DNA of 64,000 nt, from positions 434,001 to 498,000 of the forward strand of contig NZ_CP088247.1 in the NCBI RefSeq assembly GCF_021117295.1. Reading direction: 5' to 3'. Shown here one piece after another: positions 1 through 8,658 of this stretch; position 1 is the stretch's first letter, and the number at the start of each line of letters is the position of its first letter. This stretch comes from Methylorubrum sp. B1-46. Its GTDB lineage: Bacteria; Pseudomonadota; Alphaproteobacteria; Rhizobiales; Beijerinckiaceae. Below the pieces are notes generated by a model. It did no database searches. It saw only the letters and a program-made list of their open reading frames with translations, and was not told the DNA's origin. The translations under genes were made by a program, and so were the position numbers.

Positions 1-2357
1 AGGAGGCCGCGGCGCGCCGGGCCGAGATCGCCGCCTGCGACGGCGAGGCCAGCGAAGGCACCGCCCGCCTCGCCGAGCTTCGTGCCCGCCGCGAGGCGCT
101 GGCCGCTGCCCGCGCCGAGCGGGAGGCGGCGTTCGACGCGCTCGCCGAGCCTGCCGCGCAGGCGCGCGCGGTCGCCCTCGAAGGCCTGCTCGATGCCCTT
201 CGCGACGCCTACACCCTGGCGCAGCGCCACGGCACGGCGCTGGCCGACCGGGCGGCCGCGGCGGAAGCGGAGGCCGAAGCCGGCGCAGCCTTCGCCGAGG
301 CCGCCGCCCGCTTCGCAGCGGAGGAGCGGGCGCTGCACGAGGTCGGCATCCGCCGCTCGGGGATCGCACCGCTCGCGGAACTCGCCCAGGAAAGCGCGTC
401 GCGCGAGGCGGCGCGGCTGCGCAGCCTTCTGGTGGCGGGCGCGCCCTGCCCGGTCTGCGGCGGCCGCGACCATCCGCATGCTCACGGATCCGACGATGCC
501 CTCGGACGTCTCGCCGAGGAGATGCGCGCCCGACGCGCGGCACTGGACGCCGAGATCGCGGCCCATCAGGCCGCCCACGACCGGGCGCGGGGCGATGCCG
601 CGGCGGCCGAGGGCCGGCATGACGACGCGCAGGAGCGCGGCGCCGCGGCCGCCGAGGCGGCTGCCTCGACCGCCACCCGCTACCGCGCCGGCCTGCCCGA
701 CCTCGCCGCCGCGCGCGACGCGTCCGGGCTTGCCGTACCTCTGCCGCAGGAACCGGATCTGTCCGGCCTTGCCGCCGCCGGCGCCGCCGCGCGGGCCGAG
801 CGCGACGCCACCCAGCGGACGCTTGCGGCGGCGCGAGCCCTGCGCGGTGAGATCGACGGCCTGATCCGGGATCGCGACGCGGTCGAGGCGCGGATCGAGG
901 CGCAGACCCGCTCTCTCGACGCGATGACGCGCCGCCGCGGCGAGGCCGGTCTCGCGGCTGAACGGGCGGAGAACGGTCACGCCGCCCTCCTCCAGCGGAT
1001 GTCGGACCTTGCGGGGGAAATCGCTCCGGCCCTCAGCGCCGCCGATCTCGGCCTGCCTGATCTCGACCGCGCCCCGGAGGCCGGCGCCGACCGGATCCTC
1101 GCCCTCGGGCAAGCCTACGCGATCCTGCAGACGCAGCAGGCCGGGCACGAAGCGCAACTCGCTGCCCTGGCGCCGGAACGGGCAGCCGCCGCTTCGTTGA
1201 GCGAAACCGAGACGCGCGCCGCCGCCGAAGCCCGCGCCGAGGCGGCGGAACGGCAGGTCCGCCTCGGCCAGGCGCACGCCGCCCGCGCCGGCCTTCTTGG
1301 CGGCGAGGCGACCGGCACGCACCGCACGCGGCTCAACAACGAGCGCCGCGCGGCCCGCGACGCGCTTCAAGCCGCGCAGACCGCCGGCGCCGAGGCCGCC
1401 CGCGCTCTTACGGGCGCCGTCTCCGAGGCCTCTGCGGCGGTCTCCGCTCTGGAGCGGGCTGCAGCCCGCCACGATGCGGCCGAGGCCGCCTTCGCGCAGG
1501 CCTGCGGCGAGCGCGGCCGCGAGGCGGTGGCGGCCTTGCTCGCCGTCCCGGCCGAGACGCGCGAGGCTTTGCGCGGGCATCTCGACCGGCTCGCCCGCGA
1601 CGAGGCTGAGGCGTTGACAGCGCTTGCCACACGCCAGGCCGATGTCGCGACGCTCAGCACCGAGTCCGAGATCGACGTCGCCGCCGCGCAGGCCGAGGCG
1701 GCGCGGCTGACGGAGGCGATGGCGCAGGCGCAGCAGCGCCTCGGTGCGCTGGACGCGGAACTGCTCCGCGACGAGGCCGCCCGCGCGAAGGCGGCCGACC
1801 TCGCCCACGCGATCGAGGCGGCCAAGGGCGAGTTCGCCACTTGGCACCGGGTCGAGGAAGCGATCGGCTCGGCCGGCGGCGACCGCTTCCGCCGCTTCGC
1901 GCAAGGAGTGACACTCGATCACCTCGTCCATCTCGCCAACGAACAGCTCAAGGCGCTCAGCCCCCGGTATCGTCTGGCCCGGAGCGCGGGCGCCGACCTC
2001 GCCCTCCACGTCGTCGACCGCGACATGGGCGACGAGCGCCGGGCGACGCGCAGTCTGTCCGGCGGTGAGCGTTTCCTCGTCTCGCTGGCCCTGGCGCTCG
2101 CCCTCTCGGGCCTGGAGGGACGGCAATCCTTCGTCGACACGCTGTTCATCGACGAAGGGTTCGGCTCGCTCGACGCCGAGACCCTGGACCTCGCGGTGGA
2201 CGCGCTGGAGACGCTGCAGGGCCGAGGTCGCAAGGTCGGCGTCATCACCCATGTCGCAGGGATGATGGAGCGCATCGCCGTACAGATCCGCGTGGAGAAG
2301 CGCGGCTCCGGGCGCAGCGTGGTCCGCGTCGTGGACCGCGGCGCTGCCATCGATTGA
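1..2357 (+). CDS. sbcC: Exonuclease SbcCD, ATPase subunit C (5'-truncated)
   Basis: The frame is open from base 3 to the TGA at 2357, so this is the C-terminal ~785 residues of a protein whose N-terminal Walker A half lies outside the window. SbcC is the Rad50-like ATPase that works with the nuclease SbcD to open DNA hairpins and trim double-strand ends. A zinc-hook CPVCGG sits at 447-464, flanked by long Ala/Glu/Arg-rich heptad-like coiled coils typical of the antiparallel arm. Near the C-terminus are the ABC signature SLSGGERFLVSLALALAL and the Walker B/D-loop LFIDEGFGSLD, followed by a VITHV switch motif. This order (hook, second coil, signature, Walker B) is diagnostic of SbcC/Rad50. sbcD would be expected just upstream. 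The reading frame shows no defect. Confidence 0.95.
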   Translation, partial: EAAARRAEIAACDGEASEGTARLAELRARREALAAARAEREAAFDALAEPAAQARAVALEGLLDALRDAYTLAQRHGTALADRAAAAEAEAEAGAAFAEAAARFAAEERALHEVGIRRSGIAPLAELAQESASREAARLRSLLVAGAPCPVCGGRDHPHAHGSDDALGRLAEEMRARRAALDAEIAAHQAAHDRARGDAAAAEGRHDDAQERGAAAAEAAASTATRYRAGLPDLAAARDASGLAVPLPQEPDLSGLAAAGAAARAERDATQRTLAAARALRGEIDGLIRDRDAVEARIEAQTRSLDAMTRRRGEAGLAAERAENGHAALLQRMSDLAGEIAPALSAADLGLPDLDRAPEAGADRILALGQAYAILQTQQAGHEAQLAALAPERAAAASLSETETRAAAEARAEAAERQVRLGQAHAARAGLLGGEATGTHRTRLNNERRAARDALQAAQTAGAEAARALTGAVSEASAAVSALERAAARHDAAEAAFAQACGERGREAVAALLAVPAETREALRGHLDRLARDEAEALTALATRQADVATLSTESEIDVAAAQAEAARLTEAMAQAQQRLGALDAELLRDEAARAKAADLAHAIEAAKGEFATWHRVEEAIGSAGGDRFRRFAQGVTLDHLVHLANEQLKALSPRYRLARSAGADLALHVVDRDMGDERRATRSLSGGERFLVSLALALALSGLEGRQSFVDTLFIDEGFGSLDAETLDLAVDALETLQGRGRKVGVITHVAGMMERIAVQIRVEKRGSGRSVVRVVDRGAAID

Positions 2358-2361
2358 AGCC

Positions 2362-2397
2362 ATGCAGCCGCTGCTTCGTTCATAGACAGCGCTGCAT
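2362..2397 (+). terminator. Imperfect hairpin just after sbcC
   Basis: Four bases after the sbcC stop, ATGCAGCCGCTG (2362-2373) pairs with CAGCGCTGCAT (2387-2397), leaving one bulged C and a 13-nt loop. No T-tract follows, so this is at best a weak or factor-dependent terminator or an mRNA 3'-end stabiliser. Confidence 0.35.
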
Positions 2398-2555
2398 CCC
2401 CGGACAGCACGCTGCGGCCGCACGGCCCGGACCCGGCCCTGTCCGGTCGATCCTCTCGGGACATGCGGGTCTTCTTGTCCGTGGGAGCGCGAGGCGGTCG
2501 GCTCCGGAAGCCTCCGTCGGGCAGCCATGCCGGCCGGTTCCCAGTAGCATCAAAA

Positions 2556-2573
2556 CTGGCACGCCCCCTGCAT
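2556..2573 (+). promoter_or_regulatory. Sigma54 (RpoN) -24/-12 promoter
   Basis: CTGGCACGCCCCCTGCAT has the GG (2558-2559) and GC (2570-2571) dinucleotides separated by exactly 10 nt, and matches the consensus YTGGCACG-N4-TTGCW except for C in place of the first T of TTGC. It lies about 130 nt upstream of the nitrate/nitrite transporter. Nitrate assimilation genes in proteobacteria are classically NtrC/RpoN dependent, which fits. I saw no clear NtrC enhancer site upstream. Confidence 0.7.
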
Positions 2574-2705
2574 AGCTTTGAACGCTGCCTCTGGGCGGCG
2601 GGCGGGGCAACGGCGCCTCGCGCTCGGACGGCGCATGTCCGGACACACTCTCCCGCATGAACGGCCCCGCACGGCGTTTCGCCGGACGGCAGGTCTTCGA
2701 GCCCA

Positions 2706-3977
2706 ATGAGAACGCCGATGGCTTCCTTCAAGACCGTGATGAAGTCGGGGCACAACCCGACCCTGTTCGCCGCGTTCCTCTATTTCGACTTCTGCTTCGC
2801 GATCTGGGTGCTCAACGGCGCCATGGGTCCGTTCATCACCGAGACCTACGGGCTCAGCCCGGCCCAGACCGGCTTCATGATCTCGCTGCCGATCCTGGCC
2901 GGCGCGATCATGCGCTTCCCGCTCGGCATCCTGGCCCAGTATATCGGCCGCAAGAACGCGGCGCTGACGGAGATGGGCGTCATCGTGCTCGCGATGGCCT
3001 ACGGCTTCTTCTTCGTCTCATCCTACAACGACGTGCTCGCGATGGGCGTGCTGCTCGGCATCGCCGGCGCCTCCTTCGGCGTGGCGCTTTCGCTGGGCTC
3101 GGGCTGGTTCCCGCCGGAGCACAAGGGGCTCGCCATGGGCATCGCCGGTGCCGGCAATTCCGGCACCGTGCTCGCCGTACTGTTCGCGCCGCCGCTGGCC
3201 CAGGCCTTCGGTTGGCAGGCGGTCTACGGCTTCGCCGGCCTCGTGATGATCGTGCCGATCCTGGTGATGATCTTTCTCGCCAAGGAGCCGCCGGACTGCC
3301 ACGGCCAGACCTTCAAGGAGCACGTCTCCTGCTTGTTCACCAAGGACGGGTGGGCCTTCTCGCTGATCTACGTCATCACCTTCGGCGGCTTCATCGGCCT
3401 CTCGAACTTCCTGCCGACCTTCTTCTACGAGCAGTTCTCGGTCACGAAGATCGAGGCCGGGCGCCTGACGATGCTCGCCGCCCTGATGGGGTCGGGCATC
3501 CGCATCGTCGGCGGCTACTATGCCGACCGCATGGGCGGCATCCTCGTCCTCTCCCTGGTGCTGCTGGCCGCGATCGGCTCGTTCCTGGCGCTGACCACCA
3601 CACCCTCGCTCGCGGTGACGACGCTGCTGTTCATGCTGTGCTTCGCCGCGCTCGGCGCCGGCAACGGCGCGCTGTTCCAGCTCGTGCCCCTGCGCTGGCC
3701 CACCAACACCGCCGTCGCCGGCTCGATGATCGGCGAGGTCGGGGCGCTGGGTGGCGCAATCCTGCCCAACGTGATGGGCTTCTCGAAGCAGTATACCGGC
3801 GGCTTCGCCTCAGGGTTCGTGATCTATGCCCTTTTCACGGCTCTCGTGCTCGGCTGCCTGTTCTTGTGGCAGCGCAAGTGGGTCGGCGACTGGGTCGGCC
3901 CTCGCGGCAAGGTGCTCGACCAGCCGACCGAAGCCCAGGTTCGAGCCACCGGCCGGATGGAACCGGCGGGCGCCTGA
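2706..3977 (+). CDS. MFS nitrate/nitrite transporter (NarK/NasA family)
   Basis: A 423-residue, mostly hydrophobic protein with about twelve predicted membrane segments. It imports nitrate, and possibly exchanges nitrite, across the inner membrane. The NarK/NasA nitrate signature is visible at residues 141-154 (GLAMGIAGAGNSGT), and a conserved arginine-containing helix (FPLGILAQYIGRKNA) follows the second transmembrane segment. The length suits a single-domain NarK. The start is the ATG at 2706; the ATG at 2718 (MASFKTVMKSG) is a plausible alternative. A strong sigma54 promoter lies ~130 nt upstream, pointing to expression under nitrogen limitation. No nitrate reductase gene is adjacent, so the enzymes must be encoded elsewhere. 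Assimilatory rather than respiratory use is inferred from the promoter. Confidence 0.88.
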   Translation: MRTPMASFKTVMKSGHNPTLFAAFLYFDFCFAIWVLNGAMGPFITETYGLSPAQTGFMISLPILAGAIMRFPLGILAQYIGRKNAALTEMGVIVLAMAYGFFFVSSYNDVLAMGVLLGIAGASFGVALSLGSGWFPPEHKGLAMGIAGAGNSGTVLAVLFAPPLAQAFGWQAVYGFAGLVMIVPILVMIFLAKEPPDCHGQTFKEHVSCLFTKDGWAFSLIYVITFGGFIGLSNFLPTFFYEQFSVTKIEAGRLTMLAALMGSGIRIVGGYYADRMGGILVLSLVLLAAIGSFLALTTTPSLAVTTLLFMLCFAALGAGNGALFQLVPLRWPTNTAVAGSMIGEVGALGGAILPNVMGFSKQYTGGFASGFVIYALFTALVLGCLFLWQRKWVGDWVGPRGKVLDQPTEAQVRATGRMEPAGA

Positions 3978-4003
3978 GAGGCGCCGCACCGAAACATCGT
4001 CGG

Positions 4004-4026
4004 ACGGGGGCCCTCGCGGCCCCCGT
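4004..4026. terminator. Bidirectional GC hairpin between narK-like gene and comF
   Basis: ACGGGGGCC (4004-4012) and GGCCCCCGT (4018-4026) form a perfect 9-bp stem with a 5-nt loop, and an outer CGTCGGA/TCCGACG pair (3998-4004 and 4034-4040) can extend the structure. It lies between two convergent genes. The downstream T-tract is short, so efficiency is uncertain. Confidence 0.55.
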
Positions 4027-4065
4027 TCCCGTTTCCGACGGTCGCAGCATCGTCGATGGACCGGC

Positions 4066-4824
4066 TCAGAGCCCGTCCCGCGTCACCGTGGCGAAGGTCA
4101 GCAGATCGACGTTCGCCGCGCCCGCGCGCAGCAGCACGCGGGCGGCGGCGTTGCCCGTGGCTCCCGTGGTCGCCACGTCATCGATCAGAAGAAGGCGCCG
4201 GCCGGTAATGCGCGCGCGCCCCGCCTCCGTGACGCGGAAGGCGCCCTGGAGATTCTCGGCGCGCTGGCGGCGCGTGAGGCCGACCTGGGGTCGGGTCGCC
4301 TTCACGCGGGCCAGCGCCCGCAAGTCGCAAGGCTTGCCGCTCTGCCGTCCGATGTCGCGCGCCAGCAAAGCCGATTGATTGAAGCGCCGCCGCCAGAGGC
4401 GCAGGCCGTGCAGCGGAACCGGCACGATGAGATCGGCCTCTTGCAGCAATTCGCTGCCGGCGGCAGCCATCATGCGCGCCATGGTCCGGCCGAGGTCGAG
4501 ACGGTCGTTGAACTTGAGGCGGTGGATGAGATCCCGCGCCGTCCCGTCGTAGACCGCGACCGCTCGGGCGCGTCCGAAGACCGGGGGCTCGGCGAGGGCG
4601 CCGGGCGAGATCAGGCTGCCGACCCCAAGGTCGAGGGCGAAGGGTGTGCCGAGTCGTTCGCAATAGGGGCGCTCGATCAGGCGCAGTCCGCTCCAGCAGG
4701 CGGCGCAGAGAGCGTGGGGCTGCCCGATGGCCGCACCGCAGGCGATGCAGGTCGGCGGATAGATCAATCCGATGGCGCTCGCGGCGAAGCGACGCAGGCC
4801 TTCGCCGAGGGCGGAGCCCGTCAT
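4066..4824 (-). CDS. comF: ComF family protein (phosphoribosyltransferase-like)
   Basis: 252 residues. Near the N-terminus are two CxxC pairs (CIAC and CAAC, residues ~23-43) that would bind zinc. A PRTase domain follows, with the PRPP-binding loop LLLIDDVATTGATG near residue 210. The motif VPVPLHGLRLWRRRFNQS in mid-protein is also typical of ComF. In naturally competent bacteria ComF/ComFC is needed for DNA uptake. In alphaproteobacteria its role is less clear, and it is commonly found, as here, next to the NDUFAF5-like methyltransferase. Length and motif order are complete. The gene ends close to the convergent transporter's terminator. Confidence 0.9.
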   Translation of the reverse strand: MTGSALGEGLRRFAASAIGLIYPPTCIACGAAIGQPHALCAACWSGLRLIERPYCERLGTPFALDLGVGSLISPGALAEPPVFGRARAVAVYDGTARDLIHRLKFNDRLDLGRTMARMMAAAGSELLQEADLIVPVPLHGLRLWRRRFNQSALLARDIGRQSGKPCDLRALARVKATRPQVGLTRRQRAENLQGAFRVTEAGRARITGRRLLLIDDVATTGATGNAAARVLLRAGAANVDLLTFATVTRDGL

Positions 4825-4853
4825 CCGCGGCCGGGCGGTTCGAGGGGCCGCCG

Positions 4854-5081
4854 TCAGCGCGCCGGGGTGCCCTGCTCTTGCTGCCGCGCCGCCTTGTCCT
4901 TCTTATTCGCTTCGTGGCGTCCGATGGCGCATCCCGCAGCGGCACCGACGACACCGTGTCCGGCCATGTGCCCCGCAATTCCGCCCACCGCGGCGCCCTT
5001 CAGGCAGCCCTTCGCTTCCGCCGCGCCGGCCATGGCGACGGCGGCAAGGATCAGCGCGGCGCGGATCAGGATCCGTGTCAT
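4854..5081 (-). CDS. Small exported glycine-zipper protein
   Basis: 75 residues starting at the ATG at 5081, which is preceded by a strong Shine-Dalgarno sequence (GAGGAGG, 6-7 nt upstream). That ribosome site decides the start against an upstream in-frame codon. An N-terminal signal peptide (MTRILIRAALILAAVAMAGAAEA, cleavage likely after AEA) precedes a Gly-rich stretch with GxxxG-like spacing, GAAVGGIAGHMAGHGVVGAA. A Lys/Gln-rich tail ends the protein. Two cysteines (in GCLKG and AGCAIG) could form a disulfide in the periplasm. It resembles short glycine-zipper outer-membrane or periplasmic proteins, but I cannot name a function. It lies just upstream of comF on the same strand (29-nt gap) and may be cotranscribed. 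Confidence 0.75.
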   Translation of the reverse strand: MTRILIRAALILAAVAMAGAAEAKGCLKGAAVGGIAGHMAGHGVVGAAAGCAIGRHEANKKDKAARQQEQGTPAR

Positions 5082-5277
5082 CTTCAACCTCCTCGATCGA
5101 CGAGCAAAAACGGAAAGACCTCGATTCCGTTCCCGGTCATTTCGCCGCCGAAAGATCGCGCGTCCGACCGGTTGACGAAACCGTTCCACTCCCGTGTGAC
5201 GGAGCCGTCTCGGCGCGCGGTCCGGACTGGGAATGTGCCCTGGCCGCAGCGCGCTCAAAGCCCCATCTGCCTATCCG

Positions 5278-6171
5278 ATGAACGAGTCAGCTCCCCTGTT
5301 TGATCCCGCCCTGATCCGCCGACGCATCGCGCGTGCGCGGGAGGCGGGCTATGCCGGCTTCCTCGTGGAACGGGTCGCGGACGATCTGGAAGATCGTCTC
5401 GCGGCGGTGACGCGCTCCTTCAGCCTCGGACTCGATCTCGGCACGCCCGTGCCGACCCTCACGGAACGGCTGCGAGCGAGCGGCCGCGTCGGGCGGATGA
5501 TCCGCCTCAGCCCCACGGCCGAACCGGGCGGATCGGTGGTCGGCGATCCCGAATTGCTGCCGTTCGGCGCAGGCGCCGGGTTCGATCTCGCCGTGTCGGC
5601 GCTCTCGCTTCAGCACGTCAACGATCTGCCCGGCGCTCTGCTGCAACTGCGTCGGGCGCTCAAGCCCGACGGCCTTCTGCTCGCCGGCCTTCTCGGCGGC
5701 GCGACACTCACCGAGCTGCGCCAGGCCTTTCTCCAGGCCGAGAGTGAGACCGAGGGCGGGGCGAGCCCTCGCGTGGCCCCCTTCGCCGAATTGCGCGACC
5801 TTGGCGGCCTTCTCCAGCGGGCGGGGTTCGCCCTGCCGGTGGTCGATGCGGAGACGATCACCGTCCGCTACGGCGATCCGTTCTCGCTGATGCGCGACCT
5901 GCGCGCCATGGGCCTGACCAACGCCTTGCACGATCGCCGCCGCATGCCGCTGCGGCGGGCGACGCTGATGCGGGCCACCGCGATCTACGCCGAGCGCTTT
6001 TCCGATCCCGACGGGCGGCTGCGGGCGACCTTCGAGATCCTGTGGTTGTCCGGCTGGGCGCCGCACGAGAGCCAGCAGAAGCCGCTGCGGCCCGGCAGCG
6101 CGAAGACGCGCCTCGCCGATGCCCTCGGCGCCGCCGAGCATCGACTGCCGGTCGATGGGGAGCCGTCATGA
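5278..6171 (+). CDS. SAM-dependent methyltransferase, BioC/NDUFAF5-like
   Basis: 297 residues from the ATG at 5278 (MNESAPLFDPALIRRRIARA). The fold is a class I methyltransferase: a degenerate glycine motif (LGLDLGT), the acidic post-II region around FGAGAGFDLAVSALSLQHVN, and the LLQLRRALKPDGLLLAGLLG motif III, all of which resemble BioC and mitochondrial NDUFAF5. NDUFAF5 hydroxylates an arginine of complex I subunit NDUFS7 during assembly, so a role in complex I biogenesis is possible but inferred. The stop codon overlaps the next gene's start (ATGA), so the two are translationally coupled. It diverges from the small secreted protein and comF. Confidence 0.85.
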   Translation: MNESAPLFDPALIRRRIARAREAGYAGFLVERVADDLEDRLAAVTRSFSLGLDLGTPVPTLTERLRASGRVGRMIRLSPTAEPGGSVVGDPELLPFGAGAGFDLAVSALSLQHVNDLPGALLQLRRALKPDGLLLAGLLGGATLTELRQAFLQAESETEGGASPRVAPFAELRDLGGLLQRAGFALPVVDAETITVRYGDPFSLMRDLRAMGLTNALHDRRRMPLRRATLMRATAIYAERFSDPDGRLRATFEILWLSGWAPHESQQKPLRPGSAKTRLADALGAAEHRLPVDGEPS

Positions 6172-6524
6172 AGGAGCCCGGCCCCGCCCATCCGATCACC
6201 ATCACGCTCTATCCCGCTCCCGTGCGCGTTCACCGCAACGGGCGCGTGATCGCCGAAACACGGCGGGCGCTGGAACTGCGGGAAGCCGGCTACGCGCCCG
6301 TTCTGTACATCCCGCGCGAGGATGTCGCCGCGGGCATGCTCGTCCCCAATCCGCGGCGGAGCTTCTGCCCCTACAAGGGCGAGGCCTTGTATTTCGATCT
6401 CCCGGCCGGCGGACCATCCGGTACACCGGCGGCGTGGTCCTACGAGAACCCGTTTCCGGCGGTCGCTCGCATCCGCGGCCATGTCGCGTTCTATCCGGAT
6501 CAGGTCGAAGCGATCGAGGCGTAG
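6168..6524 (+). CDS. DUF427 domain protein
   Basis: 118 residues, starting at the ATG inside the ATGA overlap with the methyltransferase gene. The sequence (PVRVHRNGRVIAETRRALEL, then VLYIPREDV, FCPYKGEALYFDL and AWSYENPFPAVARIRGHVAFYP) matches the DUF427 single-domain fold of small barrel proteins, including the conserved CPYKG motif. The biochemical function of the family is unknown. Coupling to a methyltransferase gene suggests co-expression, but nothing more can be claimed. Confidence 0.88.
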   Translation: MKEPGPAHPITITLYPAPVRVHRNGRVIAETRRALELREAGYAPVLYIPREDVAAGMLVPNPRRSFCPYKGEALYFDLPAGGPSGTPAAWSYENPFPAVARIRGHVAFYPDQVEAIEA

Positions 6525-6543
6525 GGATCGGCTCGAACCTCCT

Positions 6544-6637
6544 CGTCATCGCGAGGCTTCAGCCGAAGCGATCCAGGGCGCGACCTATCCGGAAATGTCG
6601 CGCCCCGGATTGCCACGGCTTCGCCTCGCAAGGACGG
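6544..6637. repeat. Dispersed intergenic palindromic repeat, copy 1
   Basis: Left arm 6544-6584 (begins CGTCATCGCGAGGCTTC and contains AAGCGATCCAGGGCGCGAC) and right arm 6597-6637 (GTCGCGCCCCGGATTGC ... CTTCGCCTCGCAAGGACGG) are imperfect inverted repeats around TATCCGGAAAT. Related copies occur at 13119-13240 and 58474-58602, with fragments at 25150-25189 and 52463-52520. The transcript would fold into a long hairpin. Located between convergent genes. Confidence 0.75.
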
Positions 6638-6671
6638 AGGCGGCGCGGAGGTCTTCCGATCGGATCCGACG

Positions 6672-8216
6672 TCACCCCTCCACCTGGGACCAGAACCCGC
6701 TCTTGCGCCCGTGCGCCTTACGGAGCTGCGCCACGTAATCCGCGTGGCTCGGCGCGAGGTCGCCCGGCGCCAGTTCCCGCGCCAATTCGGCGAGGCGTGT
6801 CAGGTGGCGCGCGCCGTGGCCGTAGGCGGGCGAGCGGCCGCGATCGAGGATGTCGTCGATGAGCGCACGGTAGAGCACGCTCGCCGCCAGCGGATGGTCC
6901 GGCTCCAGCGCCTCGGCGGCCGGGGCGAGCAATTCCCAGATCCGGCCCGACCACTCGCTGCGCCGGTCGAGCACCAGCCGCGCGGCACGATCCAGATGCG
7001 GCCAGCGCACCAGGAAGTAGAGGCCGCCATGCGGGTCCTTGAGGCTTGCGGCATGGGCAAAGGCACGCTCCAGCGCCTCCTCGTCCTCGAAGTCCGGTAG
7101 GCGGGCGAGGTAGTCGCGCAGGGCCTGCGGATCGAGGCTCTTCTCGAAGCGCGCCCAGCGCAGACCTTGCGCCTCGTCCTTGCGGCCGAGTGCATCGAGG
7201 ATACGGATCTCCACGGCCTCGCGCTCGCGCTCCGGGCCCTGCGAATCGTGGCCGCCGGCCAGCAGGTCCTCGCGGGTCATCACCACCACCCCGCGCTTTT
7301 GCTCGCGGCGGATCCAGTCGAGGGCTTCCGCGGCGCGGCCCGAAGCGAGCAGCCGCTCCGCCACGGCGACGCGATCGGGCCGCTCGGGCGACATCTCGAG
7401 TTCGAGGGCGATGAACGCGTCGGCGTCACCGCGGGCATCGGCGATCGCCTGACGCAGACGGTTCAAGCTGAGGCGATGATAGCGGCGCTCCCATTCCAGT
7501 CCAGCCATCTCGAAGGTGGCCGGGCCGGACTTCTTCTTGGGTTGGGCGGGCAGCGCGGCGAGGGCCTCGACCAGCCGCGCATCGAGCGGTTCCAGCGCTG
7601 CCTTCGGCAGCTTCGGCAGGAGATCGATCAGGAGCGCACCGACGAGGCCGAAACCGTCGTGTTCGAGCCCATCGAGGGCACGTGTCGCGAAGCCGAGCGC
7701 GGCTTGCGCCGGGAGCCCCGCCGCGAGACCGGCGGCGGCTTCCGCCGCGGCCTCGTAGATGCCGTGCACCTGCCCGCTGGAATCGTCGACGCGCTCCAGG
7801 GTCGCCTCGGCGCTGCGGAGGAAGCGCAGCAGCCGCTCGAGGGCCATCTCGGAATCGAGCGGCTTCAGGTCGGAGAGGACGGTCGCCAGCGTGGCGTCGA
7901 GATCGGCGGCGAAGGCCCGGCGCTTCTGCCAGTCGATGTAGCCGCGCGCCTTCTCCAGCGCCGAGAGGCGGCGGTCGATCATGGCTGCGACGCGGTCCGG
8001 CCCCTGGAGCGCGGCGAGTGCGGCGCTCACCCGCTTCTTGAAGGCGGCGCTCTGGCCGACTTCGTCGAGGATCAGGGCGATGAGCCGCTCCTGGCTGAGC
8101 GCCGCGAGGCTCTCCGCCGTCGGCGTGGTGCTGCGGGATTTCTTGGGCGGCTTCAATTCCGCGGGCGTCTTCGCAGACGCCGCGCTCTCGACAGCCGCCT
8201 TTGCCCGTCGCGCCAT
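6672..8216 (-). CDS. Conserved alphaproteobacterial protein, DUF6880-like
   Basis: 514 residues, soluble, with no signal peptide or membrane segment. The N-terminal ~35 residues are Lys/Pro/Ala-rich (AKTPAELKPPKKSRSTTP) and probably disordered. The rest is helical and Leu/Ala-rich, with repeated helix-turn-helix units reminiscent of TPR or HEAT solenoids (e.g. AVAERLLASGRAAEALDWIR and RILDALGRKDEAQGLRWARF). I believe this is the family called DUF6880 in current databases, but that assignment is from memory. No catalytic motif is evident. It is complete and lies downstream of mutT on the same strand, with a 25-nt gap, so may be the last gene of the argJ operon. The function is unknown. Confidence 0.75.
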   Translation of the reverse strand: MARRAKAAVESAASAKTPAELKPPKKSRSTTPTAESLAALSQERLIALILDEVGQSAAFKKRVSAALAALQGPDRVAAMIDRRLSALEKARGYIDWQKRRAFAADLDATLATVLSDLKPLDSEMALERLLRFLRSAEATLERVDDSSGQVHGIYEAAAEAAAGLAAGLPAQAALGFATRALDGLEHDGFGLVGALLIDLLPKLPKAALEPLDARLVEALAALPAQPKKKSGPATFEMAGLEWERRYHRLSLNRLRQAIADARGDADAFIALELEMSPERPDRVAVAERLLASGRAAEALDWIRREQKRGVVVMTREDLLAGGHDSQGPEREREAVEIRILDALGRKDEAQGLRWARFEKSLDPQALRDYLARLPDFEDEEALERAFAHAASLKDPHGGLYFLVRWPHLDRAARLVLDRRSEWSGRIWELLAPAAEALEPDHPLAASVLYRALIDDILDRGRSPAYGHGARHLTRLAELARELAPGDLAPSHADYVAQLRKAHGRKSGFWSQVEG

Positions 8217-8241
8217 CGCTTCCCTCTCCCTCCGGGCCCGG

Positions 8242-8658
8242 TCAGGGTCCGAGCAGATCGATCAGGAAGGGGATCAGCGGCAGGTCGGCCGGCGGCATCG
8301 GCAGGTCCCGCAAGGCCCCTGGGCGCACCCAGCGGAGCGCCTGTGCCTCGCGTGACTGCGGAACCCCTTCCCAGCGCCGGCAGATGTAGAGCGGCATCAG
8401 CAGGTGGAAATCCGGGTAGGCGTGGCTGGCGAAGGTGAGTGGCGCGAGGCAGGGCTCCTTCACCGCGATGCCGAGTTCCTCGGCAAGTTCGCGGATCAGC
8501 GTCTCCTCCGGCCGTTCGCCCGGCTCGACCTTGCCCCCGGGGAATTCCCAGAGGCCGGCCAGCGCCTTGCCCTCTGGCCGCTGGGCCATCAGCACCCGGC
8601 CATCGGCATCGACGAGGGCCGCGGCGACGACGAGCAAGAGCTTGACGGGCAGGCTCAT
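8242..8658 (-). CDS. mutT: 8-oxo-dGTP diphosphatase, MutT-type Nudix hydrolase
   Basis: 138 residues. MutT hydrolyses oxidised dGTP to the monophosphate, preventing A:T to C:G transversions. The full Nudix box spans residues 42-64: G42, E48, then R56-E57 and E60-E61 with G63-I64, matching Gx5Ex7REUxEExGU. The N-terminal VAAALVDADGRVLMAQRPEGKALAGLWEFPGGK is typical of MutT. The start ATG (8658) overlaps the stop of the SIMPL gene (ATGA), so it is translationally coupled in the argJ-SIMPL-mutT operon. Confidence 0.93.
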   Translation of the reverse strand: MSLPVKLLLVVAAALVDADGRVLMAQRPEGKALAGLWEFPGGKVEPGERPEETLIRELAEELGIAVKEPCLAPLTFASHAYPDFHLLMPLYICRRWEGVPQSREAQALRWVRPGALRDLPMPPADLPLIPFLIDLLGP

